Assembly (NCBI RefSeq): GCF_000176515.1
Contig: NZ_ADAQ01000013.1
Span: forward strand, 1,017,361 to 1,081,360
Length of the DNA stretch: 64,000 nucleotides
Origin: Grimontia hollisae CIP 101886
Lineage (GTDB): Bacteria; Pseudomonadota; Gammaproteobacteria; Enterobacterales; Vibrionaceae
Direction: 5' to 3'
This document shows, one piece after another, positions 38,181 through 47,639 of the stretch (position 1 is the stretch's first letter; every line of letters begins with the position of its first letter). A model generated the notes under the pieces. The model was given only the letters and a program-made list of their open reading frames with translations, did not search any database and was not told the DNA's origin. The translations under genes were made by a program, and so were the position numbers.

Positions 38181-40631
38181 ATGGCGACAACCCTGTACCT
38201 GATAACGTTTCTGGCACTGATGGCGACACTGGCATACCATCGTGCTGGCTTGAAACTGTTTACCGCTGTTGCAGCGGGGATGTTAATTGTTGGCTCTGTG
38301 TTGGGCATAGTTGGCCAGATCAGTTGGCTGGTGTTTATCGCGATAGCCATTCCCCTAAATGTCCGCACTTTCCGTGAGTCCTGGTTGAGTAAACCAGCAC
38401 TGAAAATGTTTAAACGCGTAATGCCGGAGATGTCCCAGACAGAAAAAGAAGCTATTGATGCCGGCACTGTATGGTGGGAAGCCGACCTTTTCCGTGGTGC
38501 GCCTGACTGGAACAAACTGCATGATATTCCCGCACCGCGTCTCAGTGCAGAAGAGCGCGCTTTCCTCGATGGTCCCGTTAACGAAGTGTGCCGAATGGTC
38601 AATGACTACCATGTCACCCATGAACTCGCAGATCTTCCCCCTGAGGTTTGGCAATACCTGAAAGACAACAAATTCTTCGCCATGATCATCAAGAAAGAAT
38701 ACGGTGGTCTGGAATTCTCTGCCTATGCGCAATCGCTGGTGCTGCAGAAATTGACCGGTGTGTCCGGTGTGCTTTCGTCAACTGTCGGCGTACCAAACAG
38801 TCTGGGGCCGGGTGAGCTGCTACAACACTATGGCACCAAAGATCAAAAAGACTATTACCTGCCCCGCCTCGCCAATGGCCTGGAAATTCCCTGTTTTGCC
38901 CTCACCAGTCCGGAAGCAGGGTCGGATGCAGGTTCCATCCCAGATGAAGGGATTGTGACCAAAGGCATGTGGCAAGGTAAAGAAGTGCTTGGGATGTCAA
39001 TTACCTGGAACAAGCGCTATATCACTCTGGCACCGGTCGCCACGGTATTGGGCTTGGCATTCAAACTGAAAGATCCAGATGGCCTACTGGGTGACAAACA
39101 AGATATCGGCATTACCTGCGCCCTAATCCCAACTGATATTGAGGGTGTAGATATTGGCCGCCGTCACTCCCCGCTAAACCTGCCTTTCCAGAATGGTCCA
39201 ACCCGCGGTGAGAATATCTTTGTACCGCTCGACTTCATCATTGGCGGTCCTGATATGGCAGGCCAGGGCTGGCGTATGCTGGTGGAATGTCTGTCTGTTG
39301 GCCGTGGTATTACCCTGCCTTCCAACTCAACCGGTGGCCTGAAAACAGCTGCTCTGGCGACCGGCGCTTATGCGCGCATCCGTCGCCAGTTCAAACTGCC
39401 TATCGGTAAGATGGAAGGAATTGAGGAGCCGCTGGCACGTATTGGCGGGAATGCTTACGTAATGGATGCCGCCAGTGCATTGACAGTCGCAGGCATCGAT
39501 TTGGGCGAAAAGCCATCCGTGATTTCAGCTATCGTGAAATATCACTGTACCCACCGCGGCCAACGTGGCGTGATTGATGCCATGGACGTTGTCGGCGGCA
39601 AAGGGATCTGTCTAGGACCGAAAAATTTCCTCGCCCGTGCTTATCAGGGCGCCCCTATCGCGATCACCGTAGAAGGGGCGAACATTCTGACCCGCTCAAT
39701 GATTATCTTCGGTCAGGGTGCGATCCGCTGCCACCCATTCGTACTAGAAGAAATGAATGCCGCTTACAAAGACAATGAACAAGAAGCTCTGGCCGGATTC
39801 GACCAGGCATTGTTTGGCCACGTCGGTTTTGTTATCAGCAACCTGGTACGCTCAGTGTGGCTTGGCCTGACCGACGGCCGCACGTCCTGCGTGCCACGCA
39901 AAGATGAAACGGCCCGTTATTACCAACAAATGAACCGCTATGCTTCAAACCTTGCTCTGCTTGCAGATGTCTCGATGGCTGTCTTGGGTGGAAACCTGAA
40001 GCGGAAAGAACGCCTGTCTGCGCGATTGGGTGATGTGCTGAGCCAGCTATACCTGGCTTCTGCAACCATGAAGCGCTATGCAGATGAAGGATACCAGAAA
40101 GCGGATCTGCCACTGGTTCACTGGGGAATGCAAGATGCGCTGTATCAGGCTGAAGAAGCACTGGATGACTTTCTTGCTAACTTCCCGGCACGCTGGGTTG
40201 CCATGCCGCTTCGCGTTCTACTGTTCCCGTTTGGCATCCGTCGCACCAAACCCAGTGATTCACTGGATGGAAAGGTCGCTGCAATTTTGCAAACGCCGGG
40301 CGACACCCGCAGCCGTATTGGCCGTGGTCAGTTCCTGGAAGCGTCTGAACACAACCCAGTAGGTAAGATTGAAAAAGCCTTGCTGGATATTCTGGCCGCA
40401 GAGCCTATCTACCAAAAAGTATGTCAGGCGACCGGCCAGAAACTGCCCTTTATGTTTCTCAACAAGGTGGCAGACATAGGCCTTCGTGAAGATGCTATCT
40501 CCGAGAAAGAGGCCGAGATCCTCCGTATTGCGGAAGAAGGCCGCCTCGAAACCATTAACGTTGATGATTTTGACCCAGCGGAACTTGCCACCGCAAGCAA
40601 TACTCTGGACAAAGTCGTTCACGCCGCCTAA
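38181..40631 (+). CDS. fadE: Acyl-CoA dehydrogenase FadE
   Basis: FadE is the membrane-associated acyl-CoA dehydrogenase that starts beta-oxidation. The 816 residues match E. coli FadE (814). Two N-terminal membrane segments (about 3-20 and 25-55) precede the dehydrogenase core (about 100-480, with [16 protein letters not shown] and the FAD/substrate segment [17 protein letters not shown]) and a FadE-specific C-terminal domain. AAGGAG precedes the ATG. A FadR-like box lies upstream. Confidence 0.95.
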   Translation: MATTLYLITFLALMATLAYHRAGLKLFTAVAAGMLIVGSVLGIVGQISWLVFIAIAIPLNVRTFRESWLSKPALKMFKRVMPEMSQTEKEAIDAGTVWWEADLFRGAPDWNKLHDIPAPRLSAEERAFLDGPVNEVCRMVNDYHVTHELADLPPEVWQYLKDNKFFAMIIKKEYGGLEFSAYAQSLVLQKLTGVSGVLSSTVGVPNSLGPGELLQHYGTKDQKDYYLPRLANGLEIPCFALTSPEAGSDAGSIPDEGIVTKGMWQGKEVLGMSITWNKRYITLAPVATVLGLAFKLKDPDGLLGDKQDIGITCALIPTDIEGVDIGRRHSPLNLPFQNGPTRGENIFVPLDFIIGGPDMAGQGWRMLVECLSVGRGITLPSNSTGGLKTAALATGAYARIRRQFKLPIGKMEGIEEPLARIGGNAYVMDAASALTVAGIDLGEKPSVISAIVKYHCTHRGQRGVIDAMDVVGGKGICLGPKNFLARAYQGAPIAITVEGANILTRSMIIFGQGAIRCHPFVLEEMNAAYKDNEQEALAGFDQALFGHVGFVISNLVRSVWLGLTDGRTSCVPRKDETARYYQQMNRYASNLALLADVSMAVLGGNLKRKERLSARLGDVLSQLYLASATMKRYADEGYQKADLPLVHWGMQDALYQAEEALDDFLANFPARWVAMPLRVLLFPFGIRRTKPSDSLDGKVAAILQTPGDTRSRIGRGQFLEASEHNPVGKIEKALLDILAAEPIYQKVCQATGQKLPFMFLNKVADIGLREDAISEKEAEILRIAEEGRLETINVDDFDPAELATASNTLDKVVHAA

Positions 40632-40648
40632 AACAAAGCGTCAAACGT

Positions 40649-40680
40649 AAAAAGGAGAAGCCGGATGCTTCTCCTTTTTT
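40649..40680. terminator. Bidirectional terminator after fadE
   Basis: Stem AAAAAGGAGAAG/CTTCTCCTTTTT lies between the convergent fadE and TIGR03503-type genes. Confidence 0.9.
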
Positions 40681-40698
40681 TTCTTTAACCGTCACACA

Positions 40699-41982
40699 TT
40701 ATGTCGCTTTATCCGAATCTTCAGGAGGTGGCGCTTCCAGCGCTTCTTCGGTTTCTGTCGCCAGCTTTTTACGTTTAAGCATACGCACCACAAACCAACC
40801 AGCAATGGCAAGCACCAGCAAGAGAATGTTGCCGCCAATAATGGTGATCAGCGCCATCTTGCGATCTGCCTCGCGCTTTTCTGCCGCAATGCGTTCATCT
40901 TCAATACGCTTTCTTTCGGCCTCACGCGCCTCACGTTCCTGCTTGGCCTGCTCAATGGCTTCATAATCAGCAACGGCAAATGTCTGCTCTGGCAGATGGA
41001 ACGTCAATGGACGGCCGGACAGCTTTTCTGTGCCGTAAATCCAGGCATGCCATGTATGACGGCCGGGCTCTTCAAAGTTGTCGATATCGAGCGTCAATGC
41101 TGCGTTTTCACCGCTCACCACGCCCTGATAAACGGAAGCTTTCCCTTTGGGATCGGTAAATTCGGAATGGATCGCAATCGATCCTGGCTCAACGCTCGCA
41201 ATATCAGACTCCACCAGCAAATTATGCGGCAGAGCTTTCTTACGGCTCTGTTTGAAGGTGGCCATCAGTGGCGAGGGATAGACCAACACTTCCTGCTCAA
41301 GGGTGCGGAAAAACACCCCATTACCAGATGTCACCCGGGCCCGGTACTTACCGGGAGGCACATTAATAGGCAATTCAACAGTAAACACGCCATCACCAGC
41401 ATATTCATCCAGTCCGGCACCATCATCTTTAAACTGCCCCAATGAGACTGATTGCGGGCGCTGGTCGACAGGAATGTCTTCAACGCTTTCCAGATACTCG
41501 GTGAAGGTGACTGTCAGTTCCACACGATCAAGAAAGTCGCGGAGATTGAGTGGCTTATCACCCTGCATCAAACGGGCAGTGAATTTGAGGGATTCGCCCT
41601 GATAAAGTCTATCCGGGAAGGTATCAACCTTCATGCTGAGTTCAGAGAGGATACGGATTTTATTTTCGGGCGTAACCCGGCCTATCGCTTGCCAGGGACC
41701 GGGCATTGGATTCATTACAGATACAATGTCCATATCCGCTTCCTGATGCCAGGAGACATTATCTGGATGGCGCCATGCATAGAGCTTGGCGCCATCTGGC
41801 TGAACAAGAATGACCGGTCTGCTAGGATTTTTACGGTAAATAACAAACGCGACCTGGGTGATGGTGGAATCGATGCGGAAACGGTTGTCCAACAACCGGA
41901 TATCACGATTCGATGTCTGCTCCGCAACGGCATTGAACGCCGTCAGCATAATGAGCAGAAACCCAGCCCACCTTGTTTTCAT
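40699..41982 (-). CDS. TIGR03503 family envelope protein
   Basis: The 427-residue protein has a signal peptide (about 1-20), a beta-rich exported body (RDIRLLDNRFRIDSTITQV...), a charged coiled-coil-like stretch near 350-385 (EQAKQEREAREAERKRIEDERI), and a C-terminal membrane segment (about 390-412) with a cytoplasmic tail. This matches the TIGR03503 family of Vibrio and Shewanella. Its function is unknown. The ATG at 41982 overlaps the dnaQ stop by four bases, with CAGGAG upstream, so it is coupled to dnaQ. Confidence 0.82.
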   Translation of the reverse strand: MKTRWAGFLLIMLTAFNAVAEQTSNRDIRLLDNRFRIDSTITQVAFVIYRKNPSRPVILVQPDGAKLYAWRHPDNVSWHQEADMDIVSVMNPMPGPWQAIGRVTPENKIRILSELSMKVDTFPDRLYQGESLKFTARLMQGDKPLNLRDFLDRVELTVTFTEYLESVEDIPVDQRPQSVSLGQFKDDGAGLDEYAGDGVFTVELPINVPPGKYRARVTSGNGVFFRTLEQEVLVYPSPLMATFKQSRKKALPHNLLVESDIASVEPGSIAIHSEFTDPKGKASVYQGVVSGENAALTLDIDNFEEPGRHTWHAWIYGTEKLSGRPLTFHLPEQTFAVADYEAIEQAKQEREAREAERKRIEDERIAAEKREADRKMALITIIGGNILLLVLAIAGWFVVRMLKRKKLATETEEALEAPPPEDSDKAT

Positions 41983-42722
41983 ACACTCTCCTGTTGCCTC
42001 CAAAGGCAGCTGCCTTTCTTTTCAATGACATCCAGCTGCGCTTCATGTTCTTTAAGTTCATCGGCAGAGGCTCGGATAATCTTTAGCTTTTTCGTACCGG
42101 CTTCAACACGGCGGATGGCTTCTCCCCCACTGTCCTGATCGCTTGATTCGCTACCACCAAACTTGAGCGTGGTCTGACCGCCTGTCATCAACAGGTAAAC
42201 ATCGGCCAGGATCTCGGCATCGAGCAATGCGCCGTGAAGCGTACGGTGCGAGTTATCTATGCCATAGCGTTCACAGAGCACATCCAGGTTGTTTCGCTTG
42301 CCTGGGAAGATTTTCTTCGCCATGGCAAGGGTATCGGTCACCTTGCAGAAGTCACCTGTTTTACCGATAGAGGGGTCCAGCATCTGGAACTCATGGTCCA
42401 TAAAGCCGGTATCGAAGGGCGCATTGTGGGCAACAAGCTCAGCCCCTTTGATGAATTCCAGAAACTCCGCATGAATATCGGCATAGGACGGTTTGTCCCG
42501 CAAAAACTCATCGGTGATACCGTGGACGGAGATCGCTTCCGGATCGATCTCTCTGTCGGGTTTGATATAGACGTGAAAATGACGACCGGTCAGTTTGCGG
42601 TTAATGATTTCAACGGCACCGATTTCAATGATGCGGTGTCCTTCGTAGTGCGGACCACCTTCACGGTTCATACCCGTGGTTTCGGTATCGAGAACGATAA
42701 TTCTGTCGTAACTGGCTTTCAT
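41979..42722 (-). CDS. dnaQ: DNA polymerase III epsilon subunit
   Basis: DnaQ is the 3'-5' proofreading exonuclease of the replicative polymerase. The 247-residue product has the Exo I motif DTETTGMN with Asp12 and Glu14 at the E. coli positions, Exo II in VAHNAPFDTGFMDHE, Exo III in HGALLDAEILADVY, and a C-terminal tail that binds the alpha subunit. It is divergent from rnhA, the usual arrangement. Confidence 0.96.
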   Translation of the reverse strand: MKASYDRIIVLDTETTGMNREGGPHYEGHRIIEIGAVEIINRKLTGRHFHVYIKPDREIDPEAISVHGITDEFLRDKPSYADIHAEFLEFIKGAELVAHNAPFDTGFMDHEFQMLDPSIGKTGDFCKVTDTLAMAKKIFPGKRNNLDVLCERYGIDNSHRTLHGALLDAEILADVYLLMTGGQTTLKFGGSESSDQDSGGEAIRRVEAGTKKLKIIRASADELKEHEAQLDVIEKKGSCLWRQQESV

Positions 42723-42773
42723 AGCGGCACTTGTGTCAGACTTGGCAATTAATTTCCACAGATACTAACAAAT

Positions 42774-43241
42774 ATGGTCAAGCAGGTAGAAATTTTCACG
42801 GATGGATCTTGTCTCGGTAATCCAGGGCCCGGTGGTTATGGGGTTGTTATGCGTTATAAACAACACGAAAAAGAGCTGAGCGAAGGGTTCTCGCTCACCA
42901 CCAATAACCGGATGGAACTGCTGGCAGCAATTGTAGGTTTAGCTAGCCTGAAAGAATCCTGCAACGTCACCCTGACAACCGACAGCCAATATGTGCGTCA
43001 GGGGATCACCCAATGGATACACAACTGGAAAAAACGTGACTGGAAGACGGCGGATAAAAAACCGGTGAAAAATGCAGACCTTTGGCAACGCCTTGATAGT
43101 GAAACCCAGCGCCACACTGTCGACTGGCAATGGGTAAAAGGCCATGCAGGTCATCCTGAGAATGAGCGCTGCGATGAACTGGCAAGAACAGCGGCAGAAA
43201 ACCCGACAAGCCCCGATACCGGTTACCAGCCAGATGCCTGA
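42774..43241 (+). CDS. rnhA: Ribonuclease HI
   Basis: RNase HI cuts RNA in RNA-DNA hybrids. The 155-residue product has the catalytic residues Asp10 ([12 protein letters not shown]), Glu48 (NNRMELLA) and Asp70 (LTTDSQYV), plus the later [15 protein letters not shown] with the fourth acidic residue. It starts 51 bases from the divergent dnaQ. Confidence 0.97.
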   Translation: MVKQVEIFTDGSCLGNPGPGGYGVVMRYKQHEKELSEGFSLTTNNRMELLAAIVGLASLKESCNVTLTTDSQYVRQGITQWIHNWKKRDWKTADKKPVKNADLWQRLDSETQRHTVDWQWVKGHAGHPENERCDELARTAAENPTSPDTGYQPDA

Positions 43242-43270
43242 GTCTGTCGGCTAACTCCATGGTGTTAGCT

Positions 43271-43999
43271 TCAGTTGTCACCGATACGATAGTTCAGGCT
43301 AACCGGCGATAACTGCTTCTTAAGCTTCCATTTCGGTTTAATTGGTTTCAATGGGTAAGTGCGTTTACGGGCGACGATAAAGTACAACGACCCGATGACC
43401 GGAAGCAATTCTGAGCACGCGTTTTCAAACCACACTCCACAGGTTCGGTGACGCGTAGCAGGGAGTAGCCCAAAACAGGACGTGTCGACAATTTCATAGT
43501 TCAATAGACTCAACCAATCCCTGATCCGCAATGGCGTGAACATTCTACCATTCCAGGGCAACTTATTCTTGCGCCAGGGTATCAAACGACCGATCCCCAT
43601 CAAACTACTGGGATTTACTCCTGAGAGGATCAGGTAACCATCGTCTATCATGACTCTGTCAATCTCACGCAACAGCCGATGGGGATCATCGGTGTAGTCA
43701 AGCTGGTTAGCCAACACGCAAACATCGAACGCTTTGTCTACAAATGGCAGATCGTAGTTATCGGCCTCCATATTGCGCAGAGGGTTGAGCTTGTCAATAC
43801 AGACCTGATGCTGGATGTTACAATGCCCAGTCACAAGCTCACAGCTAAGGCCACCTAGCTTTAGCATGTGGTAACCAAAGAGGCGGGGCAACCATTCATC
43901 CAAACGCGTTTGTATATGCGTGCAAACCCACTCGCCGTGTGCGAATTGGTCCCACGTATAAGGGTATTCCAGTGGGCGTTGGCTGCGTGCTGGCTTCAT
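43271..43999 (-). CDS. yafS: YafS-like methyltransferase-fold protein
   Basis: The 242-residue protein matches E. coli YafS: MKPARSQRPLEYP at the N-terminus, a Rossmann-like core (YDLPFVDKAFDVCVLANQLDYTDDPHRLLREIDRVMIDDGYLILSGVNP) and a basic C-terminus. The SAM-binding motif I, normally GxGxG, is degenerate here (MLKLGGLSCELV), so real methyltransferase activity is uncertain. I choose the ATG at 43999; an in-frame start at 44059 overlaps gloB. Confidence 0.85.
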   Translation of the reverse strand: MKPARSQRPLEYPYTWDQFAHGEWVCTHIQTRLDEWLPRLFGYHMLKLGGLSCELVTGHCNIQHQVCIDKLNPLRNMEADNYDLPFVDKAFDVCVLANQLDYTDDPHRLLREIDRVMIDDGYLILSGVNPSSLMGIGRLIPWRKNKLPWNGRMFTPLRIRDWLSLLNYEIVDTSCFGLLPATRHRTCGVWFENACSELLPVIGSLYFIVARKRTYPLKPIKPKWKLKKQLSPVSLNYRIGDN

Positions 44000-44031
44000 A
44001 GTATTTTTTAAGTTATAGCTGGAGAAATTCA

Positions 44032-44790
44032 ATGCTATCTGTAACAAGCATACCTGCATTCAATGACAATTACATCTGGCTGCTAAAAAATGATGACAAT
44101 CATTGTGTTGTCGTCGATCCAGGCGATGCCGCGCCAGTTTTGTCAACCTTGAACCAAATGAAATTAACGCTAGATGGCGTACTGGTAACCCACCATCATC
44201 ATGACCACATCGGCGGTATTCAACAACTGCAAAAAGCGTTCCCTGACCTGACAATTTACGGCCCTGATAGTGATCGCTTTCCTATGGTTACCCATCCGTT
44301 GAAAGATGGAGACCGTTTTACCTTGTTCAATACCCTCTTCACTACCATTCAGGTTCCTGGACACACTCTCGACCATATAGCCTATTACGCAGAAGGAATG
44401 CTGTTCAGTGGCGACACCCTATTCTCTGGCGGTTGTGGCAGGCTGTTTGAAGGTACGCCGACGCAAATGCATCAATCTCTGACACGTCTGGCTTCCCTAC
44501 CGGACGATACTCAGGTGTTTTGTGCACATGAATACACACTATCTAACCTAGAATTTGCCCATGCTGTGGAACCAAACAATATTGCACTTAATGATTATAT
44601 TATTGATGCAAAGAAAGTTAGGGCGAAAAATCAGCCAACACTACCAAGCTCTATTGGTCTGGAAAAGCGTATAAACCCATTCCTCCGCTCTCATATCGAC
44701 AGTGTTAAAGACGCCGTGGTTCAGCGCGCGAGTGATCTAACAGATATCGAAACTTTTGCAGCACTCAGACGCTGGAAAGATGAATTTTGA
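44032..44790 (+). CDS. gloB: Hydroxyacylglutathione hydrolase (glyoxalase II)
   Basis: GloB hydrolyses S-lactoylglutathione to D-lactate and glutathione in methylglyoxal detoxification. The 252 residues have the metallo-beta-lactamase motif VTHHHHDHIGG, the FSGDTLFSGGCGRLFEG segment and the CAHEYTLSN motif that completes the binuclear metal site. GGAG precedes the ATG. It is divergent from yafS and upstream of mltD, the E. coli order. Confidence 0.96.
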   Translation: MLSVTSIPAFNDNYIWLLKNDDNHCVVVDPGDAAPVLSTLNQMKLTLDGVLVTHHHHDHIGGIQQLQKAFPDLTIYGPDSDRFPMVTHPLKDGDRFTLFNTLFTTIQVPGHTLDHIAYYAEGMLFSGDTLFSGGCGRLFEGTPTQMHQSLTRLASLPDDTQVFCAHEYTLSNLEFAHAVEPNNIALNDYIIDAKKVRAKNQPTLPSSIGLEKRINPFLRSHIDSVKDAVVQRASDLTDIETFAALRRWKDEF

Positions 44791-44800
44791 TACAAATCAC

Positions 44801-44830
44801 TTGTTAGTGAGAATTGGTATTGTGTATAAT
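44801..44830 (+). promoter_or_regulatory. Putative mltD promoter
   Basis: TTGTTA (44801-44806) and TATAAT (44825-44830) are separated by 18 bases and would start transcription about 27 bases upstream of mltD. Confidence 0.55.
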
Positions 44831-44863
44831 ATTTGACCGTTTTTTTTGATAGTGCAGAGAGTG

Positions 44864-46435
44864 ATGATGTTCCGTTACGTGTTAGCAGGATCGATGTTTC
44901 TCGCAGGATGCCAAATTACCGGCCAAAGTGATGTCGCGACCACGACTAATACACCAAAGCAACAAACAAAAGCTCTTCTCACAACTGACAGTATGCAAAC
45001 AACTGTCAGCACTGATCATGTCAAGGAGGTTGTGCCAGCCATAAACCCACAGGCGCTAGAAAATGTTTGGGAGCGGATTGCCATCCAGCTAAAGATGGAA
45101 ATTCCTGAGAATGAGCGTGTGAAACACTACCGAAATTGGTATTTGAAGCATCCGCAACATATGAAGATTGTGGCGGAGCGTGCTGAGCCTTTTCTCTTCC
45201 TCATTACTGAAAAAGTGGAAGCAAGAGGCATTCCTCTAGAAATTGCTTTGCTACCTATAGTAGAGAGTGCTTTCGACCAGTTTGCGTATTCCCACGGAAG
45301 AGCTGCAGGCCTGTGGCAATTTGTACCTGATACCGGTCGACGTTTCGGTCTCGATCAAAACTGGTGGTATGACGGTCGCCGCGATGTTGTTGCATCTACC
45401 GATGCTGCATTGGATTTATTGGCATACCTTCACAAGAAATTTGATGGTGACTGGCTTCACGCCTTAGCCGCTTATAACACAGGAGAAGGTCGGGTTTTCC
45501 GTGCAATTAGAAACAACAAAGACAAAGGCCTACCTACCGATTTCTGGTCTCTCTCATTGCCAAAAGAAACCAGCGGCTATGTGCCGAAGCTGCTTGCTAT
45601 CGCCGATGTGATAAGAAACCAAAAGCGCTACGGGGTAGCATTACCCGCTATTGCGAATAAGCCCGTTGTTGAACTGGTAGAACCCGGTGTGCAGATGGAT
45701 TTGGCACTGGCAGCCAACTATGCTGGGCTCTCCTTATCTGAGCTCCAAAACCTGAATCCAGGTTACAACCATTGGGCGACAGCGCCGGAAGGGGCAAACC
45801 ATCTGCTGCTGCCAAAAGAAAGTGTCACACGTTTTAACAATAACCTTGCTGAAAATAATAACCAAGGCATCAAAGTGACTCGGTACAAAGTTAAACGCGG
45901 TGATTCTCTGGGACTGATTGCCCAGCGCCATAATACAACCGTCAAAATGATACAACGTGCCAATAGTATAGATGGTAGTAATATTCGTGTTGACGAACAC
46001 CTACTTATTCCAACATCGCTTGAAGATGAAAGTCTGTATACGCTGAGCGCTCCCCAGCGCTTGGCTAAACTGACCAACCAAAAACATGGTGACATCAAAC
46101 TCACTCACACAGTACAAAAAGGTGACAGTTTATGGTCTATCGCTAGGAAACATGGCGTGTCCCACGCCTCTCTAGCACACTGGAACGGGATGGCACCGAA
46201 AGATCCTCTGCGAACAGGCCAAGATCTGGTCATTTGGAAAAAAGCAGAGGAAAACGCACGTATCCGTACTGTTGTTTACCAAATCCGTGAAGGTGACTCA
46301 TTGAGTGGTATTGCTGCGCGTTACAAGGTATCCGTTTCCGATTTGGTGAAATGGAATTCACTGAAGAAGAACTCTTATATACAACCAGGGCAAACACTGA
46401 AGCTGCATATCGATGTGACGAAAGTCAGCGCATAA
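44864..46435 (+). CDS. mltD: Membrane-bound lytic murein transglycosylase D
   Basis: MltD is an outer-membrane lipoprotein that cleaves peptidoglycan glycan strands to 1,6-anhydro ends. The product of about 523 residues has a lipobox (FLAGC), an SLT domain with the catalytic Glu in LPIVESAFDQ and the GLWQFVPDTGRRFGL segment, and three C-terminal LysM domains (starting at TRYKVKRGDSL, LTHTVQKGDSL and VVYQIREGDSL). The ATG at 44864 is chosen; ATG at 44867 is equally possible. A good promoter lies upstream. Confidence 0.94.
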   Translation: MMFRYVLAGSMFLAGCQITGQSDVATTTNTPKQQTKALLTTDSMQTTVSTDHVKEVVPAINPQALENVWERIAIQLKMEIPENERVKHYRNWYLKHPQHMKIVAERAEPFLFLITEKVEARGIPLEIALLPIVESAFDQFAYSHGRAAGLWQFVPDTGRRFGLDQNWWYDGRRDVVASTDAALDLLAYLHKKFDGDWLHALAAYNTGEGRVFRAIRNNKDKGLPTDFWSLSLPKETSGYVPKLLAIADVIRNQKRYGVALPAIANKPVVELVEPGVQMDLALAANYAGLSLSELQNLNPGYNHWATAPEGANHLLLPKESVTRFNNNLAENNNQGIKVTRYKVKRGDSLGLIAQRHNTTVKMIQRANSIDGSNIRVDEHLLIPTSLEDESLYTLSAPQRLAKLTNQKHGDIKLTHTVQKGDSLWSIARKHGVSHASLAHWNGMAPKDPLRTGQDLVIWKKAEENARIRTVVYQIREGDSLSGIAARYKVSVSDLVKWNSLKKNSYIQPGQTLKLHIDVTKVSA

Positions 46436-46449
46436 CCTTCTTACTTCTG

Positions 46450-46484
46450 AAAAAGCGCACAGTGTATTCACCGTGCGCTTTTTT
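46450..46484. terminator. Bidirectional terminator after mltD
   Basis: Stem AAAAAGCGCAC/GTGCGCTTTTTT lies between the convergent mltD and LysR genes. Confidence 0.9.
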
Positions 46485-46494
46485 ATTTGCCGGT

Positions 46495-47400
46495 TTACAT
46501 TACCATCGGATGACGTTTCATCATGCGAATCCCTTCTCGCTTAAAACAATCTACCAATGGATTTTCTGCCATGTCCGCCCGCCAAACAAAAGAGAGTGAG
46601 CGGGAAATATCCAAGTCCGGCACCGTCAGCGCTACCAATTTACCATTATCAATATATCGCTCTACCTCCAGATAGGGGAGACACGTCAGATATTGTCCAT
46701 GAGCAACCAAGCTACGAATTACCGGAACATGCTCATACTCCCGCCACACATCCAGATCAGCAATATGTCCCGCGATAGCCCTTTCAAATGCCATTCGAGT
46801 CCCTGAGCCATGCTCACGTAGGATCCACTTCGCCTGCTCCAATTGCGCCATACTCACGCGCTCACATTTAGCAAAAGGGTGGTGGGCAGCTGCAACAATG
46901 GTAAGATGATCAGTACACCAAGGTTCTTGATGTAGACGGCAATCATCAACACGCCCCTCGATAATCCCCAGATCATAACGGTAGTCCAGCACACCTTGGA
47001 TGATAGAACTGGTACTGTGCACTTTCAGGGAAATTCGAATTTCTGGAAAATCATTATCAATAATACTGATAAGGTCTGGAACCAAGTGCTCGGCAGGGGT
47101 TTGGCTCGCCCCTAGCCGGATCTCCCCACTCAACAAATGCTGGTCGTAAAAGCCCAGCTCAATTTGTTTGGCGTCCCGGAGCAGCCGTTTAGCCTTTGGG
47201 CGCAGCCAAGATCCCCAATGTGTCAGGATAAGGCGCTTTCCTTTTCGTTCAAAAAGAGGCCTTCCTAACATTTTCTCCAGCTGTGACAAAGACATACTGG
47301 TCGCTGACTGGGTCAAAGACAACATATCTGCAGCCTGACTGACACTGCCACAATCAGCCACGGCATCAAAAACTGCCAACTGTTTAAGTGAATAGCGCAT
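46495..47400 (-). CDS. LysR-family transcriptional regulator
   Basis: The 301-residue regulator has an N-terminal winged HTH (MRYSLKQLAVFDAVADCGSVSQAADMLSLTQSATSMSLSQLEKMLG, about 1-46) and a periplasmic-binding-like effector domain (about 90-290). The start at 47400 follows GGAGGGA. It most resembles the YeiE-like branch, though this is tentative. It is divergent from the formate channel-CBS gene, so control of that gene is likely; the effector is unknown. Confidence 0.85.
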   Translation of the reverse strand: MRYSLKQLAVFDAVADCGSVSQAADMLSLTQSATSMSLSQLEKMLGRPLFERKGKRLILTHWGSWLRPKAKRLLRDAKQIELGFYDQHLLSGEIRLGASQTPAEHLVPDLISIIDNDFPEIRISLKVHSTSSIIQGVLDYRYDLGIIEGRVDDCRLHQEPWCTDHLTIVAAAHHPFAKCERVSMAQLEQAKWILREHGSGTRMAFERAIAGHIADLDVWREYEHVPVIRSLVAHGQYLTCLPYLEVERYIDNGKLVALTVPDLDISRSLSFVWRADMAENPLVDCFKREGIRMMKRHPMVM

Positions 47401-47594
47401 CACTTCCCTCCCCAGAAAAGCGGCGAACATTAAACCTCTTTATTATTATGGATTTATTGTACCTACTCTAAAAAAATCATCAATAAAACTGAATATAAAA
47501 CAAAGGATTATCAATTGTACTACATGTCGTACCCTCATTTAGTCTGAAAAGGAAGTCAGGCATTTCGCCTGCCTCACAAAAGAAGGAATACACT

Positions 47595-47639
47595 ATGAAA
47601 CCAAGCAAGAGGGGAAGCGATGTCAACCGCGTATTCTGA
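47595..47639 (+). CDS. Possible 14-codon leader peptide overlapping the channel gene start
   Basis: An ATG at 47595 preceded by AAGGAA opens a 14-codon frame (MKPSKRGSDVNRVF) that ends 20 bases inside the channel coding region. It could couple translation or be chance. No attenuator-like tail is visible, though a small hairpin (CAGGC/GCCTG, about 47559-47573) precedes it. Confidence 0.25.
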   Translation: MKPSKRGSDVNRVF

